Source of the DNA: Actinomycetota bacterium
GTDB lineage: Bacteria > Actinomycetota > Thermoleophilia > Solirubrobacterales > Solirubrobacteraceae
Assembly (NCBI GenBank): GCA_005888335.1
Contig: VAWY01000032.1
Span: 1 to 64,000 of the forward strand
DNA length: 64,000 bases
Reading direction: 5' to 3'
This document shows, in pieces, positions 7,885-17,112 of the stretch. The notes under the pieces are model-generated. The model ran no database searches. It saw nothing but the letters and a program-made list of their open reading frames with translations, and was not told the origin of the DNA. The stretch's first letter is position 1. Each line of letters begins with the position of its first letter. Position numbers and translations under genes: made by a program.

Positions 7885-9149
7885 CTGGCGTGCCGCTCCT
7901 CGCGGAGCATGTCCTCGTCGACGTTGAGCCCCTGGTGGTGGAGCATGTGGCCCATCCGCTCGGCCTTGGCGCGCAGGTACGCCTCGTTGTGCGCGTTGGG
8001 CACGTGCTCGATCGGGATCTGGGCGCTCACCGACAGACCGTAGCCCTCCATGCCGCGGATCTTCTTGGGGTTGTTGGTGAGGATGCGGATCGAGCTCAGG
8101 CCGAGGTCGACGAGGATCTGCGCGCCGATGCCGTAGTCGCGCAGGTCCGCCGGCAGCCCGAGGCGCAGGTTGGCGTCGACGGTGTCGAGCCCGTCCTCCT
8201 GCAGCTTGTAGGCGCGCAGCTTGTTGAGCAGGCCGATCCCGCGACCCTCCTGGGCCAGGTAGAGGAGCACGCCCTCGCCTTCGCGCTCGATCATCGCCAG
8301 CGCCGACTCGAGCTGCTCGCCGCAGTCGCAGCGCAGCGAGTGGAAGACGTCGCCGGTCAGGCACTCGGAGTGCACGCGCACCAGCACGTCCTCCTTGCCG
8401 GCCACGTCGCCCTTGACGAGCGCGACGTGATGCTTGTCGTCGATCAGCGAGCGGTAGCCGACGGCGACGAAATCGCCGAACCCGGTGGGCAGGTTGGTCG
8501 ACACGACGCGCTCGACGAGCTTGTCGTGCCGGCGCCGGTAGGCGATCAGGTCGGCGATCGTGATCATCCTCAGCCCGTGCTTGAAGCAGTAGGCGGCGAG
8601 GTCGTCGGCGCGCGCCATCGAGCCGTCCTCGTTCATGACCTCGCAGATGACGCCGGCCGGGATCAGCCCGGCCAGCCGCGCCAGGTCGACCGACGCCTCG
8701 GTGTGGCCGGTGCGCTCGAGCACGCCGCCCGCCCGCGCCTTGAGCGGGTTGACGTGGCCGCCGACGACGATGTCGTCGGGTCCCTTGAGCGGGTCGATGG
8801 CGGTCTGCATCGTGTGCGCGCGGTCGGCCGCCGAGATGCCGGTGGTCACGCCCTCGCGCGCCTCGATCGTCAGCGTGAACGGCGTCTGGTGCGGCGTCTC
8901 GTTCTTGGCCGCCATGAGCTCGAGGCCGAGCTCGTCGCAGCGCTCGGGCGTCAGCGCGAGGCAGATCCAGCCGCGCGCGTGCGTCGCCATGAAGTTGATC
9001 GCGTCGGGCGTGATGAACTGCGCCGCCATGACGAGGTCGCCCTCGTTCTCGCGGTCCTCGTCGTCGACGACGACCACCATCTTGCCCGCGGCGATGTCCT
9101 CGAGCGCCTCGTCGATGGTCGAGAACTTGATGTCAGCGCGAGTAGGCAA
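7881..9149 (-). CDS. ribBA: Bifunctional DHBP synthase / GTP cyclohydrolase II
   Basis: A 422-residue fusion. The N-terminal half is 3,4-dihydroxy-2-butanone-4-phosphate synthase (VVVDDEDRENEGDLVMAA, then RTGHTEASVDLARLAGL). The C-terminal half is GTP cyclohydrolase II with zinc ligands in HSECLTGDVFHSLRCDCGEQ and the QEGRGIGLLNKLRAYKLQ motif. It supplies both branches of riboflavin synthesis. The TTG at 9149 is chosen because it has GGAGA upstream and gives MPTRADIKFSTIDEAL. An in-frame start exists further up, at 9182. It overlaps the ribE end by 17 bp. Confidence 0.95.
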   Translation of the reverse strand: MPTRADIKFSTIDEALEDIAAGKMVVVVDDEDRENEGDLVMAAQFITPDAINFMATHARGWICLALTPERCDELGLELMAAKNETPHQTPFTLTIEAREGVTTGISAADRAHTMQTAIDPLKGPDDIVVGGHVNPLKARAGGVLERTGHTEASVDLARLAGLIPAGVICEVMNEDGSMARADDLAAYCFKHGLRMITIADLIAYRRRHDKLVERVVSTNLPTGFGDFVAVGYRSLIDDKHHVALVKGDVAGKEDVLVRVHSECLTGDVFHSLRCDCGEQLESALAMIEREGEGVLLYLAQEGRGIGLLNKLRAYKLQEDGLDTVDANLRLGLPADLRDYGIGAQILVDLGLSSIRILTNNPKKIRGMEGYGLSVSAQIPIEHVPNAHNEAYLRAKAERMGHMLHHQGLNVDEDMLREERHAS

Positions 9150-9726
9150 CGAGCTTCTCCAGGTGCTTGGCGAGGACGTCAACCTCGAGGTTGACCGGGT
9201 TCCCGGGCCGCGCCGCGCCGAGCGTCGTGCGCTCCAGCGTCTCCGGGATCAGCGAGACCGCGAACCAGTCCTCGCCGATCTCGGCGACGGTGAGCGAGAC
9301 GCCGTCGACGGCGATCGAGCCCTTCTCCACCACGTAGCGCAGCAGCGACGGGTCGGCGTCGATCGACACCACCCGCGCGAACCCCTCCTCCCGGGCCTCG
9401 CGGACGACCCCGAGGCCGTCGACGTGACCCTGCACGATGTGGCCGCCGAGCCGGTCGGCGGCGCGCAGCGGCAGCTCGAGGTTGACCTGCGACCCCGGCT
9501 GCACCTCCCCGAGCGACGAGCGGCGCAGCGTCTCGTGCATGACATCCGCGCCGAACAGGTCTCCTCCGCACAGCCCCACCGCGGTCAGGCACACGCCGTT
9601 GACCGCGATCGAATCTCCCTCCGACAGCTCGGCCGCAAGGGGCGAGCGCACGCTCAGGCGCACGCCGCCGGCGTTCTGGTCGACGCGGTCCACGGTGCCG
9701 AGGTCCTGGACGAGGCCGGTGAACAC
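9133..9726 (-). CDS. ribE: Riboflavin synthase alpha subunit
   Basis: Riboflavin synthase (197 residues) dismutates two lumazines to riboflavin. The two tandem lumazine-binding barrels are visible: repeat 1 starts MFTGLVQDLGTV and has DSIAVNGVCLTAV; repeat 2 follows GGHIVQGHVDGLG and has GSIAVDGVSLTVAEI. The GTG at 9726 lies one base after the ribD stop, with GGAG inside the ribD 3' end. The length is standard. Confidence 0.96.
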   Translation of the reverse strand: MFTGLVQDLGTVDRVDQNAGGVRLSVRSPLAAELSEGDSIAVNGVCLTAVGLCGGDLFGADVMHETLRRSSLGEVQPGSQVNLELPLRAADRLGGHIVQGHVDGLGVVREAREEGFARVVSIDADPSLLRYVVEKGSIAVDGVSLTVAEIGEDWFAVSLIPETLERTTLGAARPGNPVNLEVDVLAKHLEKLVAYSR

Positions 9727-9727
9727 C

Positions 9728-10846
9728 TCACCACTCCCGCAGGCGCGCGCTGACCAGCAGGTCGTCGCCGATGCGGTCGCAGTCCAGCGTGAGCGCGCGC
9801 ACGGCGTCGGCGATGCGCTCGACGCCGCCGCCCTCCAGCGGGTCGCGCGACGCGCGCCCGCCGACGATCAGCGGCGCAAGGAACAGGCGGACCTCGTCGA
9901 TCTCGCCGGCGTCGAAGAACGCGCCGGCGAGGTGCGGACCGCCCTCGAGCAGGATCGACGTCACCTCGCGGTCGCCGAGCTGGTCGAGCGCCGAGCGGAC
10001 GCGCGCGTGCTCGTTCTCCCCGGCGGCGACGACGATCTCCGCCCCGGCCGCCTCGAGCGCGTTGGTCTCCTGGCGCGGCGCCGCGCGCGACACGACGACG
10101 GTCAGCGGCGTCTCGCTGGCTGCGCGGACGAGCTGGCTCGACAGCGGCAGCCGGGCCAGCGAGTCGAACACGACGCGCCGCGGCTGGCGGTGCACGCCGT
10201 CGACGCGCGCGGTCAGCTGCGGGTCGTCGGTGAGCGCCGTGCCGATGCCGACGACGACCGCGTCGACGGCGGCGCGCCAGCGGTGCGCGCGCTCGCGGCT
10301 CAGCTCGCTGGAGATCCACTTCGAGTCGCCGGTCGACGTGGCGACCTTGCCGTCGAGCGTCATCGCGGACTTGAAGAGCACCCACGGCCGCCCGGTGCGC
10401 GCGTGCTTGCGAAACGCCTGGTTGGCCAGCCGTGCGCGGGTGGCCAGGTCGCCATCGGCCACCGCGACGTCGACGCCCTCGTCGCGCAGGATCCCGAGCC
10501 CGCGCCCGGACGCCTTCTCCGACGGGTCGTCGCAGGCCACGACGACGCGCGCGATGCCGGCCGCGACGATCGCGTCCGTGCACGGCGGCGTCTTGCCGTG
10601 GTGGCAGCACGGCTCGAGCGAGACGTACAGCGTCGCGCCGCGCGCGGCCTCGCCGGCGGCCGCGAGCGCGTTGACCTCGGCGTGCGGGCCGCCGTAGGCC
10701 TCGTGCCAGCCCTCTCCCACGATCTCGCCGTCGCGCGCCACGACCGCCCCGACGTTCGGGTTCGGCGTGACCTGGCCGACGCCGCGCTGGGCCAGCTCGA
10801 TCGCGCGCGCCAGCAGCGGGGCGTCGGTGGTGGTGAGGGCGTTCAT
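9728..10846 (-). CDS. ribD: Bifunctional diaminohydroxyphosphoribosylaminopyrimidine deaminase / uracil reductase
   Basis: RibD, 372 residues. The N-terminal deaminase carries the zinc motifs GGPHAEVNAL and SLEPCCHHGKTPPC. The C-terminal RibC-like reductase carries RPWVLFKSAMTLDGKVAT and SILLEGGPHLAGAFF. It is the first gene of the rib operon. Its ATG at 10846 is only 38 bp from the upstream glycosyltransferase stop, and that gap is filled by a hairpin. There is no room for an FMN riboswitch, so another control is needed. Confidence 0.96.
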   Translation of the reverse strand: MNALTTTDAPLLARAIELAQRGVGQVTPNPNVGAVVARDGEIVGEGWHEAYGGPHAEVNALAAAGEAARGATLYVSLEPCCHHGKTPPCTDAIVAAGIARVVVACDDPSEKASGRGLGILRDEGVDVAVADGDLATRARLANQAFRKHARTGRPWVLFKSAMTLDGKVATSTGDSKWISSELSRERAHRWRAAVDAVVVGIGTALTDDPQLTARVDGVHRQPRRVVFDSLARLPLSSQLVRAASETPLTVVVSRAAPRQETNALEAAGAEIVVAAGENEHARVRSALDQLGDREVTSILLEGGPHLAGAFFDAGEIDEVRLFLAPLIVGGRASRDPLEGGGVERIADAVRALTLDCDRIGDDLLVSARLREW

Positions 10847-10848
10847 GT

Positions 10849-10873
10849 GGCGGGCGTATGAGGATACGCCGCC
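10849..10873 (-). terminator. Hairpin between glycosyltransferase gene and ribD
   Basis: GCGTAT and ATACGC form a 6-bp stem around GAGG. It is extended by GGCG/CGCC with one bulge, and sits in the 38-bp gap after the glycosyltransferase stop and before the ribD ATG. There is no T-tract. It may end the upstream transcript or shape the ribD 5' leader. Confidence 0.5.
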
Positions 10874-10884
10874 GTTCAGGCCCG

Positions 10885-12636
10885 CTACCGGGCGCAGACC
10901 TTGCGGTCCAGACGGTAGATCGTCATGACCGGCCCGGGGCGCTCGTAGGCGAGCGGGTAGTAGTCGAACGACCAGTCGAAATTGAAGGGCACCGGCGCGG
11001 CGCCGTGGCGGTAGGGCGAGGCGCGGAAGGCGATCGCGCCGCGGGCGCGCAGCCGGCGGTAGTAGGTGATCGCGTCGGGCACCGCCTCGGGCTGGGCGAA
11101 GGCGCGGCCGGACTGCGTCGAGCCGCTGACGATCCAGCAGTAGCCGCCGCGCTCGAACTCGTCGATGAGGTCGGAGCGCAGCGTGCGCTCGTAGTCCTCG
11201 ATGTTGACCACGCCGTCGGGGCCGCGGCTCGTCGGGTACTTGATCCAGCGGTTGCCGTTGGAGGTCAGCGGCGACGGCGCGCCGACGTCCTGCGCCCAGC
11301 CGTCGGGCACGACGCCGGGCTCGACGACGATCTTCGACCCGGCCGGCGCGTGGTCGATCAGCCAGGCACGCGCGACGTTGCGGGTGTCGTCGCGCGACAG
11401 CACCAGGTCGCCGTGGACGCTGAAGAGCAGCCCCTGGACGCACAGGGCGGCGACCGCCAGCGCCGTGAGCGTCGGGCGCAGCACGGCGCGCCGGGCGGCG
11501 AGGGCGTCGACCGCCCGCATCGCCGCGTAGGCGGCCACCAGGCAGACGATCGGGAAGACGGGCAGCAGCCAGCGCCCGAAGTAGCGGCCCTGCGTCCCCA
11601 TGAAGAGCAGGAACAGCACCGGCGCGGGGACGAGGACCCAGAACAGCCGGGGGCGCTGCCAGGCGAGCACCACGGCGCCGGCGGCGGCGGCCAGCGCGGG
11701 CACCCAGCCCAGCCCCCACGTCAGCGTCCACAGGTAGTACCAGACGCCGCTGCGCTGGGTGAGCCCGAGCTTGCCGCCCACCTCGTCGGCGGCCGTCGAC
11801 TGGTGGTTGAGGCCGTCGACGAAGCCGGAGAAGTCCAGCAGCGCGTAGGGGTTGGCGACGATGAAGGTGCCGAGCGCGACGGCGCCGGACAGGGCGAGCC
11901 GCCCGAGCGGCGGGCGCCCGCGGGCGAAGGCCGCGGCGACGAGCGGCAGCAGCACGATGCCCGCCGTGTACTTGGTCGCGCAGCCGAGGCCGAGCCCGAC
12001 GCCGGCGAGCACGTAGTCCGCGGTCGCGCCGCGGCGCACGATGCCCCCGATGCCGATCAGCGCCAGGCACACGCCGACGAGCGTCGGAACGTCGTTGAGC
12101 GCGAGGTGCGAGTAGAAGACCGGCAAGAAGCCGACGGCGAGCAGCCCCGCGGCGAGCAGGCCGACGCGGCGGTCGAACAGCCGCGCGCCTGCCGCGTAGA
12201 GCAGCCCGACGCCGACCGCGCCGAGCAGCGCGGCGATGACCCGGGCGAGCAGGAAGACGCTGGTCGGGTCCGTCGCGAAGGTCCGCGAGACGCCCGCGCG
12301 CCCGCCGTACCAGACCGCGAACACGAGGTGCAGCAGGTACGTGAAGGCGGGCGGGTTGACGAAGTAGTCCGGGTTCCAGCTGTGCCCGAAGAAGCCGATC
12401 GCCTTGGGCACGAAGTGGGCGTTCTCGTCGGCGTTGTAGGCGTACGGGAGCCCGTGCGACGCGCCCCACACGCGCAGGACGAACGCCCCGGCGAGCAGTA
12501 CGCCGAGCGCCGCGGCCCAGCGGCGGTCGCTGCGCCGGTGCGGCGCGCGCTCCAGCGCGGCGGCCGCCCAGCCCGAGGGCGCCGGCCCGGGCCGCTCGAC
12601 GGCGGCCGCTGTCGGCGGGCTCTCAACAGCGGACAT
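10885..12636 (-). CDS. GT-C family membrane glycosyltransferase (GT39/ArnT-like)
   Basis: A 583-residue polytopic protein with about eleven hydrophobic helices. After the first helix comes LPYAYNADENAHFVPKAIGF, whose acidic DEN fits the GT-C catalytic loop that takes a polyprenyl-phosphate sugar. AVGFLPVFYSHLALNDVPTL resembles the PMT/ArnT second loop. A soluble C-terminal domain (from about residue 430) is outside. The ATG at 12636 overlaps the stop of the preceding GT-C gene by 14 bp, so the two form one transcript. Donor and acceptor are unknown. A hairpin follows the stop. Confidence 0.78.
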   Translation of the reverse strand: MSAVESPPTAAAVERPGPAPSGWAAAALERAPHRRSDRRWAAALGVLLAGAFVLRVWGASHGLPYAYNADENAHFVPKAIGFFGHSWNPDYFVNPPAFTYLLHLVFAVWYGGRAGVSRTFATDPTSVFLLARVIAALLGAVGVGLLYAAGARLFDRRVGLLAAGLLAVGFLPVFYSHLALNDVPTLVGVCLALIGIGGIVRRGATADYVLAGVGLGLGCATKYTAGIVLLPLVAAAFARGRPPLGRLALSGAVALGTFIVANPYALLDFSGFVDGLNHQSTAADEVGGKLGLTQRSGVWYYLWTLTWGLGWVPALAAAAGAVVLAWQRPRLFWVLVPAPVLFLLFMGTQGRYFGRWLLPVFPIVCLVAAYAAMRAVDALAARRAVLRPTLTALAVAALCVQGLLFSVHGDLVLSRDDTRNVARAWLIDHAPAGSKIVVEPGVVPDGWAQDVGAPSPLTSNGNRWIKYPTSRGPDGVVNIEDYERTLRSDLIDEFERGGYCWIVSGSTQSGRAFAQPEAVPDAITYYRRLRARGAIAFRASPYRHGAAPVPFNFDWSFDYYPLAYERPGPVMTIYRLDRKVCAR

Positions 12637-14113
12637 AGGCGGCGTAGTAGGCGCTCGTGGCGACACGGCGGAAGCCGGCGGGAGGGAGGTTGACCAGAGG
12701 GTCCACGGTGGAGTCGACGAACACCTGGCGCGCCAAGGCGCCCCGGCCGGTGACGACCAGCGCCACGCCGCGGCGCGCCGCCTGCTGCGCCGCTCGCGAG
12801 GTGTCGGCGCGCGCGACGACGCGCCCGGCGCCCAGGTCGGCCACCCACCGCACGTCCGGGATGAGCTTATGGGTCGGCGTGGAGACCGCGCCGCAGCGGA
12901 TGCCCGCCTTGACGGCGGGGGTTCGCAGCACGCGCTCGAGCGCGGCGTGGGCGTCCCCGCGGAAGCGCAGCTCGGAGTCGAGCTTGCTGACGTTCACGCG
13001 CAGGGCGGTGAAGAGCACGCCGAAGATCACGAGCGCCACCGCGCCCACCGCCCAGACGGTCCGCACCCGCGAGCCGCGGCGCAGCATCGTCCAGCCGGCC
13101 AGCGCCACCCCGCAGAACACCATGACGACCAGCGAGGGCACCAGCAGGTAGCGCTGGATGACCGACAGGCCGGCGACGGCCACCGCAACGAACGTCCCGA
13201 CACCGCTGAGGAACAGGACGATCAGCATCGGCGTGCGCCGCGGGGCGTACCACAGCGCGAGGGCGCCGCCGGCGATGCCGCCCGCGACGACGGGGAGCTT
13301 GTCGAGCCGGATGAGGAACTCCTGCGTCGAGCTCGGCACCGCCGCCAGGCCGGCGGCGCGGCCGAGCTCCTCGGCGGTGTCGCCGGTGTGGTGCAGCGAG
13401 AACAGCGGGTCGCCGGTCACCCGCCAGTCGAGCAGCGCCCAGGCGAGCGGGCCGATCGCGGCCAGCGCGGCGTAGCCGAACCGCGCGCGCCACGGCGCCC
13501 GCCACGCGAACCACAGCCAGTACAGGCCGATGAGGATCCAGGCCTCCGGGCGCAGCAGGGCCGCGGCGGTCAGCAGCAGGAAGACCGGCAGCCCGCGCCG
13601 CGGGCGCTCGACCTCGAACGCCGCCGCCCAGACGACGAGCGCCAGGTACGGGATGTCGATGTAGCCGCGTACGGCGAGGAACGGGAAGTCGAAGCGCGTG
13701 CACAGCAGCGCGGCGCCGACGCCGCCCACAAGCGGGCCGAAGGACAGCCGGCCAAGCCGGTAGAGGCCGGCGGCGAGCGCCACGAACGAGGCGACCGTGA
13801 AGAAGACCAGCACTCGGTCGCCGCCGTCGCCGAGCAGCACGAGCGGGATCGCGAACAGGATGCCCAGCGGGTGCTCGGTCGGCGTGCGGTAGCCGTCGAA
13901 GGACAGCGGCTGCAGGTGGAGCACCTCGCGCGCCCACAGCATCGAGTAATACGAGTCGTAATTGGGGAAGGTCGGATAGACCAGATAGCCGGCCAGAGCG
14001 GCCGCCGCGAGCACGGCCAGGCCGCCGGCCGCCCAGCCGGTCGCGGGCACGGCTCGCAGCCGCGCCGCCCAGCCGGTTCCCGTCCCGGGTCGCGTGAGCG
14101 TGGCGCTTTCCAT
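12623..14113 (-). CDS. GT-C family membrane glycosyltransferase
   Basis: A 496-residue membrane protein with ~11 helices. The first periplasmic loop (YPTFPNYDSYYSMLWAREVL) contains the Asp expected in GT-C enzymes, followed by TEHPLGILFAIPLVLLG. The soluble C-terminal domain (from ~380) includes GIRCGAVSTPTHKLIPD. It is co-transcribed with the second GT-C gene. Its ATG at 14113 is only 25 bp from the divergent GT2 gene, so both promoters must overlap this gap or lie inside the coding sequences. Its role in surface-glycan assembly is inferred from the neighbours. Confidence 0.75.
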   Translation of the reverse strand: MESATLTRPGTGTGWAARLRAVPATGWAAGGLAVLAAAALAGYLVYPTFPNYDSYYSMLWAREVLHLQPLSFDGYRTPTEHPLGILFAIPLVLLGDGGDRVLVFFTVASFVALAAGLYRLGRLSFGPLVGGVGAALLCTRFDFPFLAVRGYIDIPYLALVVWAAAFEVERPRRGLPVFLLLTAAALLRPEAWILIGLYWLWFAWRAPWRARFGYAALAAIGPLAWALLDWRVTGDPLFSLHHTGDTAEELGRAAGLAAVPSSTQEFLIRLDKLPVVAGGIAGGALALWYAPRRTPMLIVLFLSGVGTFVAVAVAGLSVIQRYLLVPSLVVMVFCGVALAGWTMLRRGSRVRTVWAVGAVALVIFGVLFTALRVNVSKLDSELRFRGDAHAALERVLRTPAVKAGIRCGAVSTPTHKLIPDVRWVADLGAGRVVARADTSRAAQQAARRGVALVVTGRGALARQVFVDSTVDPLVNLPPAGFRRVATSAYYAAYVRC

Positions 14114-14138
14114 CTACACTCGGCGGCCAGTATTGCCC

Positions 14139-15197
14139 ATGGCCGGACGCAAGCTCATCATTCAGATCCCCTGCTTCAACGAGGAGGAGCAGCTCCCCGC
14201 GACGCTCGCCGAGCTGCCCCGGCACGTCCCGGGGTTCGACGTCGTCGAGTGGCTGATCGTCGATGACGGCTCGACCGACCGCACGATAGAGGTCGCCCGC
14301 GAGCACGGCGTCGACCACATCGTCCGGCTGACCAACAACAAGGGCCTGGCCACCGGCTTCCAGGCCGGTCTGGACGCCGCGCTGAAGCTCCGCGCCGACG
14401 TCATCGTCAACACCGACGCCGACAACCAGTACTGCGCCGACGACATCCCCAAGCTCGTCGCCCCGATCCTCGAGGGGCGCGCCGACCTCGTGGTCGGCGA
14501 CCGCGAGGTCGAGAAGATCGCGCACTTCTCGCCGCTGAAGGTCACGCTCCAGAAGCTGGGCTCGTGGGTGGTGCGCCAGGCGTCGAACACGTCGGTGCCC
14601 GACACGACGTCGGGATTTCGCGCCTATAACCGCGAGGCCGCCCTGCAGGTCGCGGTCGTCTCGAAGTTCACCTACACGCTCGAGACGATCATCCAGGCGG
14701 GCAAGTTCTTCGTCGCCACCGACCACGTCGCGATCCGCACGAATCCCAAGACGCGGGAGTCGCGGCTGTTTCCGTCGATGTGGTCCTACGTGCGGCGCAA
14801 CGGCGTCTCGATCCTGCGCATCTACTCGCAGTACGAGCCGCTGCGGGTCTTCATGACCGCCGCGATGATCGTCGCGCTGCTGGCGCTCGGGACCTGGACG
14901 CGCTGGCTGGTCAGCTGGATCCAGGGCAGCGGCGCCGGCCACGTGCAGTCGCTGATCCTCGGCGCGGTGCTCTTCAACGCCGCCGTCGTGCTCGCCGCGC
15001 TGGGCATCCTCGGCGATCTCCTCTACGCGCAGCGCGTCATGGCGCAGCGCACCTTCGAGCGCGTGCGGCGCATCGAGCTGCAGCTCGGGATCCCGCCGTC
15101 GCACTACGAGCCGGGCGCGCGCCCGACCGGCCAGGAGCGCACGACGGGCGCCGACGCCGGCCCGCGCACCGAGGAGCACGAGGTCATCCCGGCATGA
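14139..15197 (+). CDS. GT2 family glycosyltransferase (polyprenyl-phosphate sugar synthase-like)
   Basis: A 352-residue GT-A enzyme. IIQIPCFNEEEQLPATLAEL is the nucleotide-sugar strand, LIVDDGSTDRTIEV follows, and VNTDADNQY contains the DxD metal motif. DTTSGFRAYNREA is typical of DPM1/GT2 dolichyl-phosphate transferases. Two C-terminal membrane helices (about 240-262 and 275-300) place it at the membrane, where it may make the lipid-linked sugars used by the two GT-C proteins opposite. The ATG at 14139 (MAGRKLIIQIP) is preferred to an in-frame start at 14094. It overlaps the methyltransferase by ATGA. Confidence 0.85.
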   Translation: MAGRKLIIQIPCFNEEEQLPATLAELPRHVPGFDVVEWLIVDDGSTDRTIEVAREHGVDHIVRLTNNKGLATGFQAGLDAALKLRADVIVNTDADNQYCADDIPKLVAPILEGRADLVVGDREVEKIAHFSPLKVTLQKLGSWVVRQASNTSVPDTTSGFRAYNREAALQVAVVSKFTYTLETIIQAGKFFVATDHVAIRTNPKTRESRLFPSMWSYVRRNGVSILRIYSQYEPLRVFMTAAMIVALLALGTWTRWLVSWIQGSGAGHVQSLILGAVLFNAAVVLAALGILGDLLYAQRVMAQRTFERVRRIELQLGIPPSHYEPGARPTGQERTTGADAGPRTEEHEVIPA

Positions 15198-15820
15198 CGC
15201 CCCCGAGCGTGACGGTCGACCGCGAGGGCACGGTCACCGGCAACACCTACGACAAGTACGGCTCGACGAACTCCGTCGTCAAGCGGCTCATGGCGCGCTT
15301 CGAGGGCACGCTCGAGGAGCTGTTCCGCACGGCCGCGCCGCAGTCGCTGCTCGACGTGGGCTGCGGCGAGGGCGTGCTCACGGCGAAGTGGGCGCCGCGG
15401 ATCGAGGGGCGCGTGGTCGGGATCGACCTCGACGACCCGCAGCTGCACGCCGAGTGGGCCAAGCGCCAGGCGCCCAACCTCGAGTACAGGGTCATGAAGG
15501 CCGAGAACCTCCCGTTCGCCGACGACGAGTTCGACGTGGCGACGGCGATCGAGGTCCTCGAGCACGTGCCGGATCCCGAGCACACGGTGTCCGAGATGGC
15601 GCGCGTCGCGCGCCGGTGGCTGATCGTCAGCGTTCCGCGCGAGCCGCTGTGGCGGGGGCTCAACATGGCGCGCGGCGCCTACCTGAAGGACCTCGGCAAC
15701 ACGCCGGGGCACCTCAACCACTGGTCGAAGCGCGGCTTCGTCCAGCTCCTGTCGCGCTACGGGACGGTGGCCGAGCCCCGGTCCCCCTTCCCGTGGACGA
15801 TGCTGCTTGTCCGGCTCTGA
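15194..15820 (+). CDS. Class I SAM-dependent methyltransferase
   Basis: This 208-residue methyltransferase has motif I LLDVGCGEGVLTAKWA, the acidic end of strand 2 VVGIDLDDP, and AENLPFADDEFDVATAIEVLEHV (motifs II/III) of the Methyltransf_11 type. The target is unknown; a sugar or lipid-linked glycan is inferred from its place between a GT2 and a flippase. The ATG overlaps the preceding stop (ATGA), and the 3' end overlaps the flippase start by 14 bp, so translation is coupled. Confidence 0.85.
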   Translation: MTPPSVTVDREGTVTGNTYDKYGSTNSVVKRLMARFEGTLEELFRTAAPQSLLDVGCGEGVLTAKWAPRIEGRVVGIDLDDPQLHAEWAKRQAPNLEYRVMKAENLPFADDEFDVATAIEVLEHVPDPEHTVSEMARVARRWLIVSVPREPLWRGLNMARGAYLKDLGNTPGHLNHWSKRGFVQLLSRYGTVAEPRSPFPWTMLLVRL

Positions 15821-17105
15821 GGCCACCCTCGAGCGCGCGATCGACGAGCAGGTCGAGGCCCCGGGCTACGGACGGGGCGCGCGAATCCTGTCGATCGGCA
15901 TCGCGACGACCGGGCTGTTCACGTTCGCGTACTTCTCGGTCGCCTCGCACGTGCTGGGCGAGGTCGCGGCGAAGCGGATCGACCTGCTGTGGTCGGTGAT
16001 GTTCGTGATCATCTCGGTGATCTACCGGCCGATCGAGCAGCTGCTCTCGCGCACGATCGCCGAGCGCCGGGCCCTGGGCCACGAGGCGCACCCGCTGCGC
16101 ACGCCGCTGCTCATCCAGGCGGGCTTCGCGACGGCGTTCCTGGCAGTCGCGCTGGCGTTCCGCGGCCCGCTGCGCGACGACGTCTTCGACGGCTCGTCGA
16201 CGCTGTACTGGGTCCTGGTCGTCGGGATCCTCTTCTACGCGGCCAGTTACTTCGCGCGGGGCTGGCTGGCCGGGCACCAGTGGTTCGGGCTCTACGGCGG
16301 ACTGGTGCTGATGGAGTCGCTGTCGCGCTTCGTGTTCCCGGTGCTCGTTGCGGTGGGGATCGCCGACGGCCAGTCGTTCGTCGCGCTCGGGATCGCCGCG
16401 GCGCCGTTCGTCTCGCTGCTGGTGATCCCGTGGGCGCTGGGGCGCCGGGCGGCGGCGGGCGGAGGCGCGGCGGCGGCCGCGTCGGCACGGGAATCGACGG
16501 GCTTCGCGCTCGCCGTGGCCGGGATCATGCTCGCCGAGCAGACGCTGCTCAACGCCCCGGTCCTGACGGTCGACGCGACGGCGGCCGACGCCGCGCTGGC
16601 GGGCATCGTCTTCAACGTCCTGCTGATCGCGCGGGCGCCGCTGCAGCTCTTCCAGTCGATCCAGACATCGCTGCTCCCGCATCTGGCCGGGCTGGAGGCG
16701 ACAGAGGGGCACGCCGCCTTCGCGCGCGCGATCCGCGTGACCGTGATGGCCATCGCCGCGTTCGCCGGGGCGGTCGCGCTCGGCCTGCTCGCCGTCGGGC
16801 CGTTCGCCATGAGCCACGTCTTCGGGCAGGACTTCGCGTACGGGCGGGTCGGCCTGGCGCTGGTCGGCGTCGGCATGGGGCTGCACCTCGTGGCCGGGAC
16901 GCTCAACCAGGCGGCGCTGGCCCGCGGCCAGGCGGGCCGGGCCGGGGCGGCGTGGCTCGGCGTCGCGGCGCTCTACGTGGCGTGGACGGTCGTGCCGCTG
17001 ATCGGCGATCAGCTGCTGCGGGTGGAGGCCGGCTATGCACTGGCTACGGGTGTGCTGTCCGGCTGGTTACTGGTGATCTACAGGACCGGGATGCGGATCC
17101 GATGA
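15807..17105 (+). CDS. Wzx-like polysaccharide flippase / oligosaccharide transporter
   Basis: A 432-residue protein with 12 predicted membrane helices in the MATE/MVF style. Helix-loop signatures such as [21 protein letters not shown] and [20 protein letters not shown] match oligosaccharide flippases of actinobacteria. It probably moves lipid-linked glycan across the membrane for this locus. The start is TTG at 15807, inside the methyltransferase gene. It is the third gene of the GT2-methyltransferase-flippase run. Confidence 0.75.
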   Translation: MSGSEATLERAIDEQVEAPGYGRGARILSIGIATTGLFTFAYFSVASHVLGEVAAKRIDLLWSVMFVIISVIYRPIEQLLSRTIAERRALGHEAHPLRTPLLIQAGFATAFLAVALAFRGPLRDDVFDGSSTLYWVLVVGILFYAASYFARGWLAGHQWFGLYGGLVLMESLSRFVFPVLVAVGIADGQSFVALGIAAAPFVSLLVIPWALGRRAAAGGGAAAAASARESTGFALAVAGIMLAEQTLLNAPVLTVDATAADAALAGIVFNVLLIARAPLQLFQSIQTSLLPHLAGLEATEGHAAFARAIRVTVMAIAAFAGAVALGLLAVGPFAMSHVFGQDFAYGRVGLALVGVGMGLHLVAGTLNQAALARGQAGRAGAAWLGVAALYVAWTVVPLIGDQLLRVEAGYALATGVLSGWLLVIYRTGMRIR

Positions 17106-17112
17106 CCGGTGG

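Noticed and set aside
10847..10884. FMN riboswitch upstream of ribD
   Set aside because: Only 38 bp are available and they hold a simple hairpin; no RFN element sequence.
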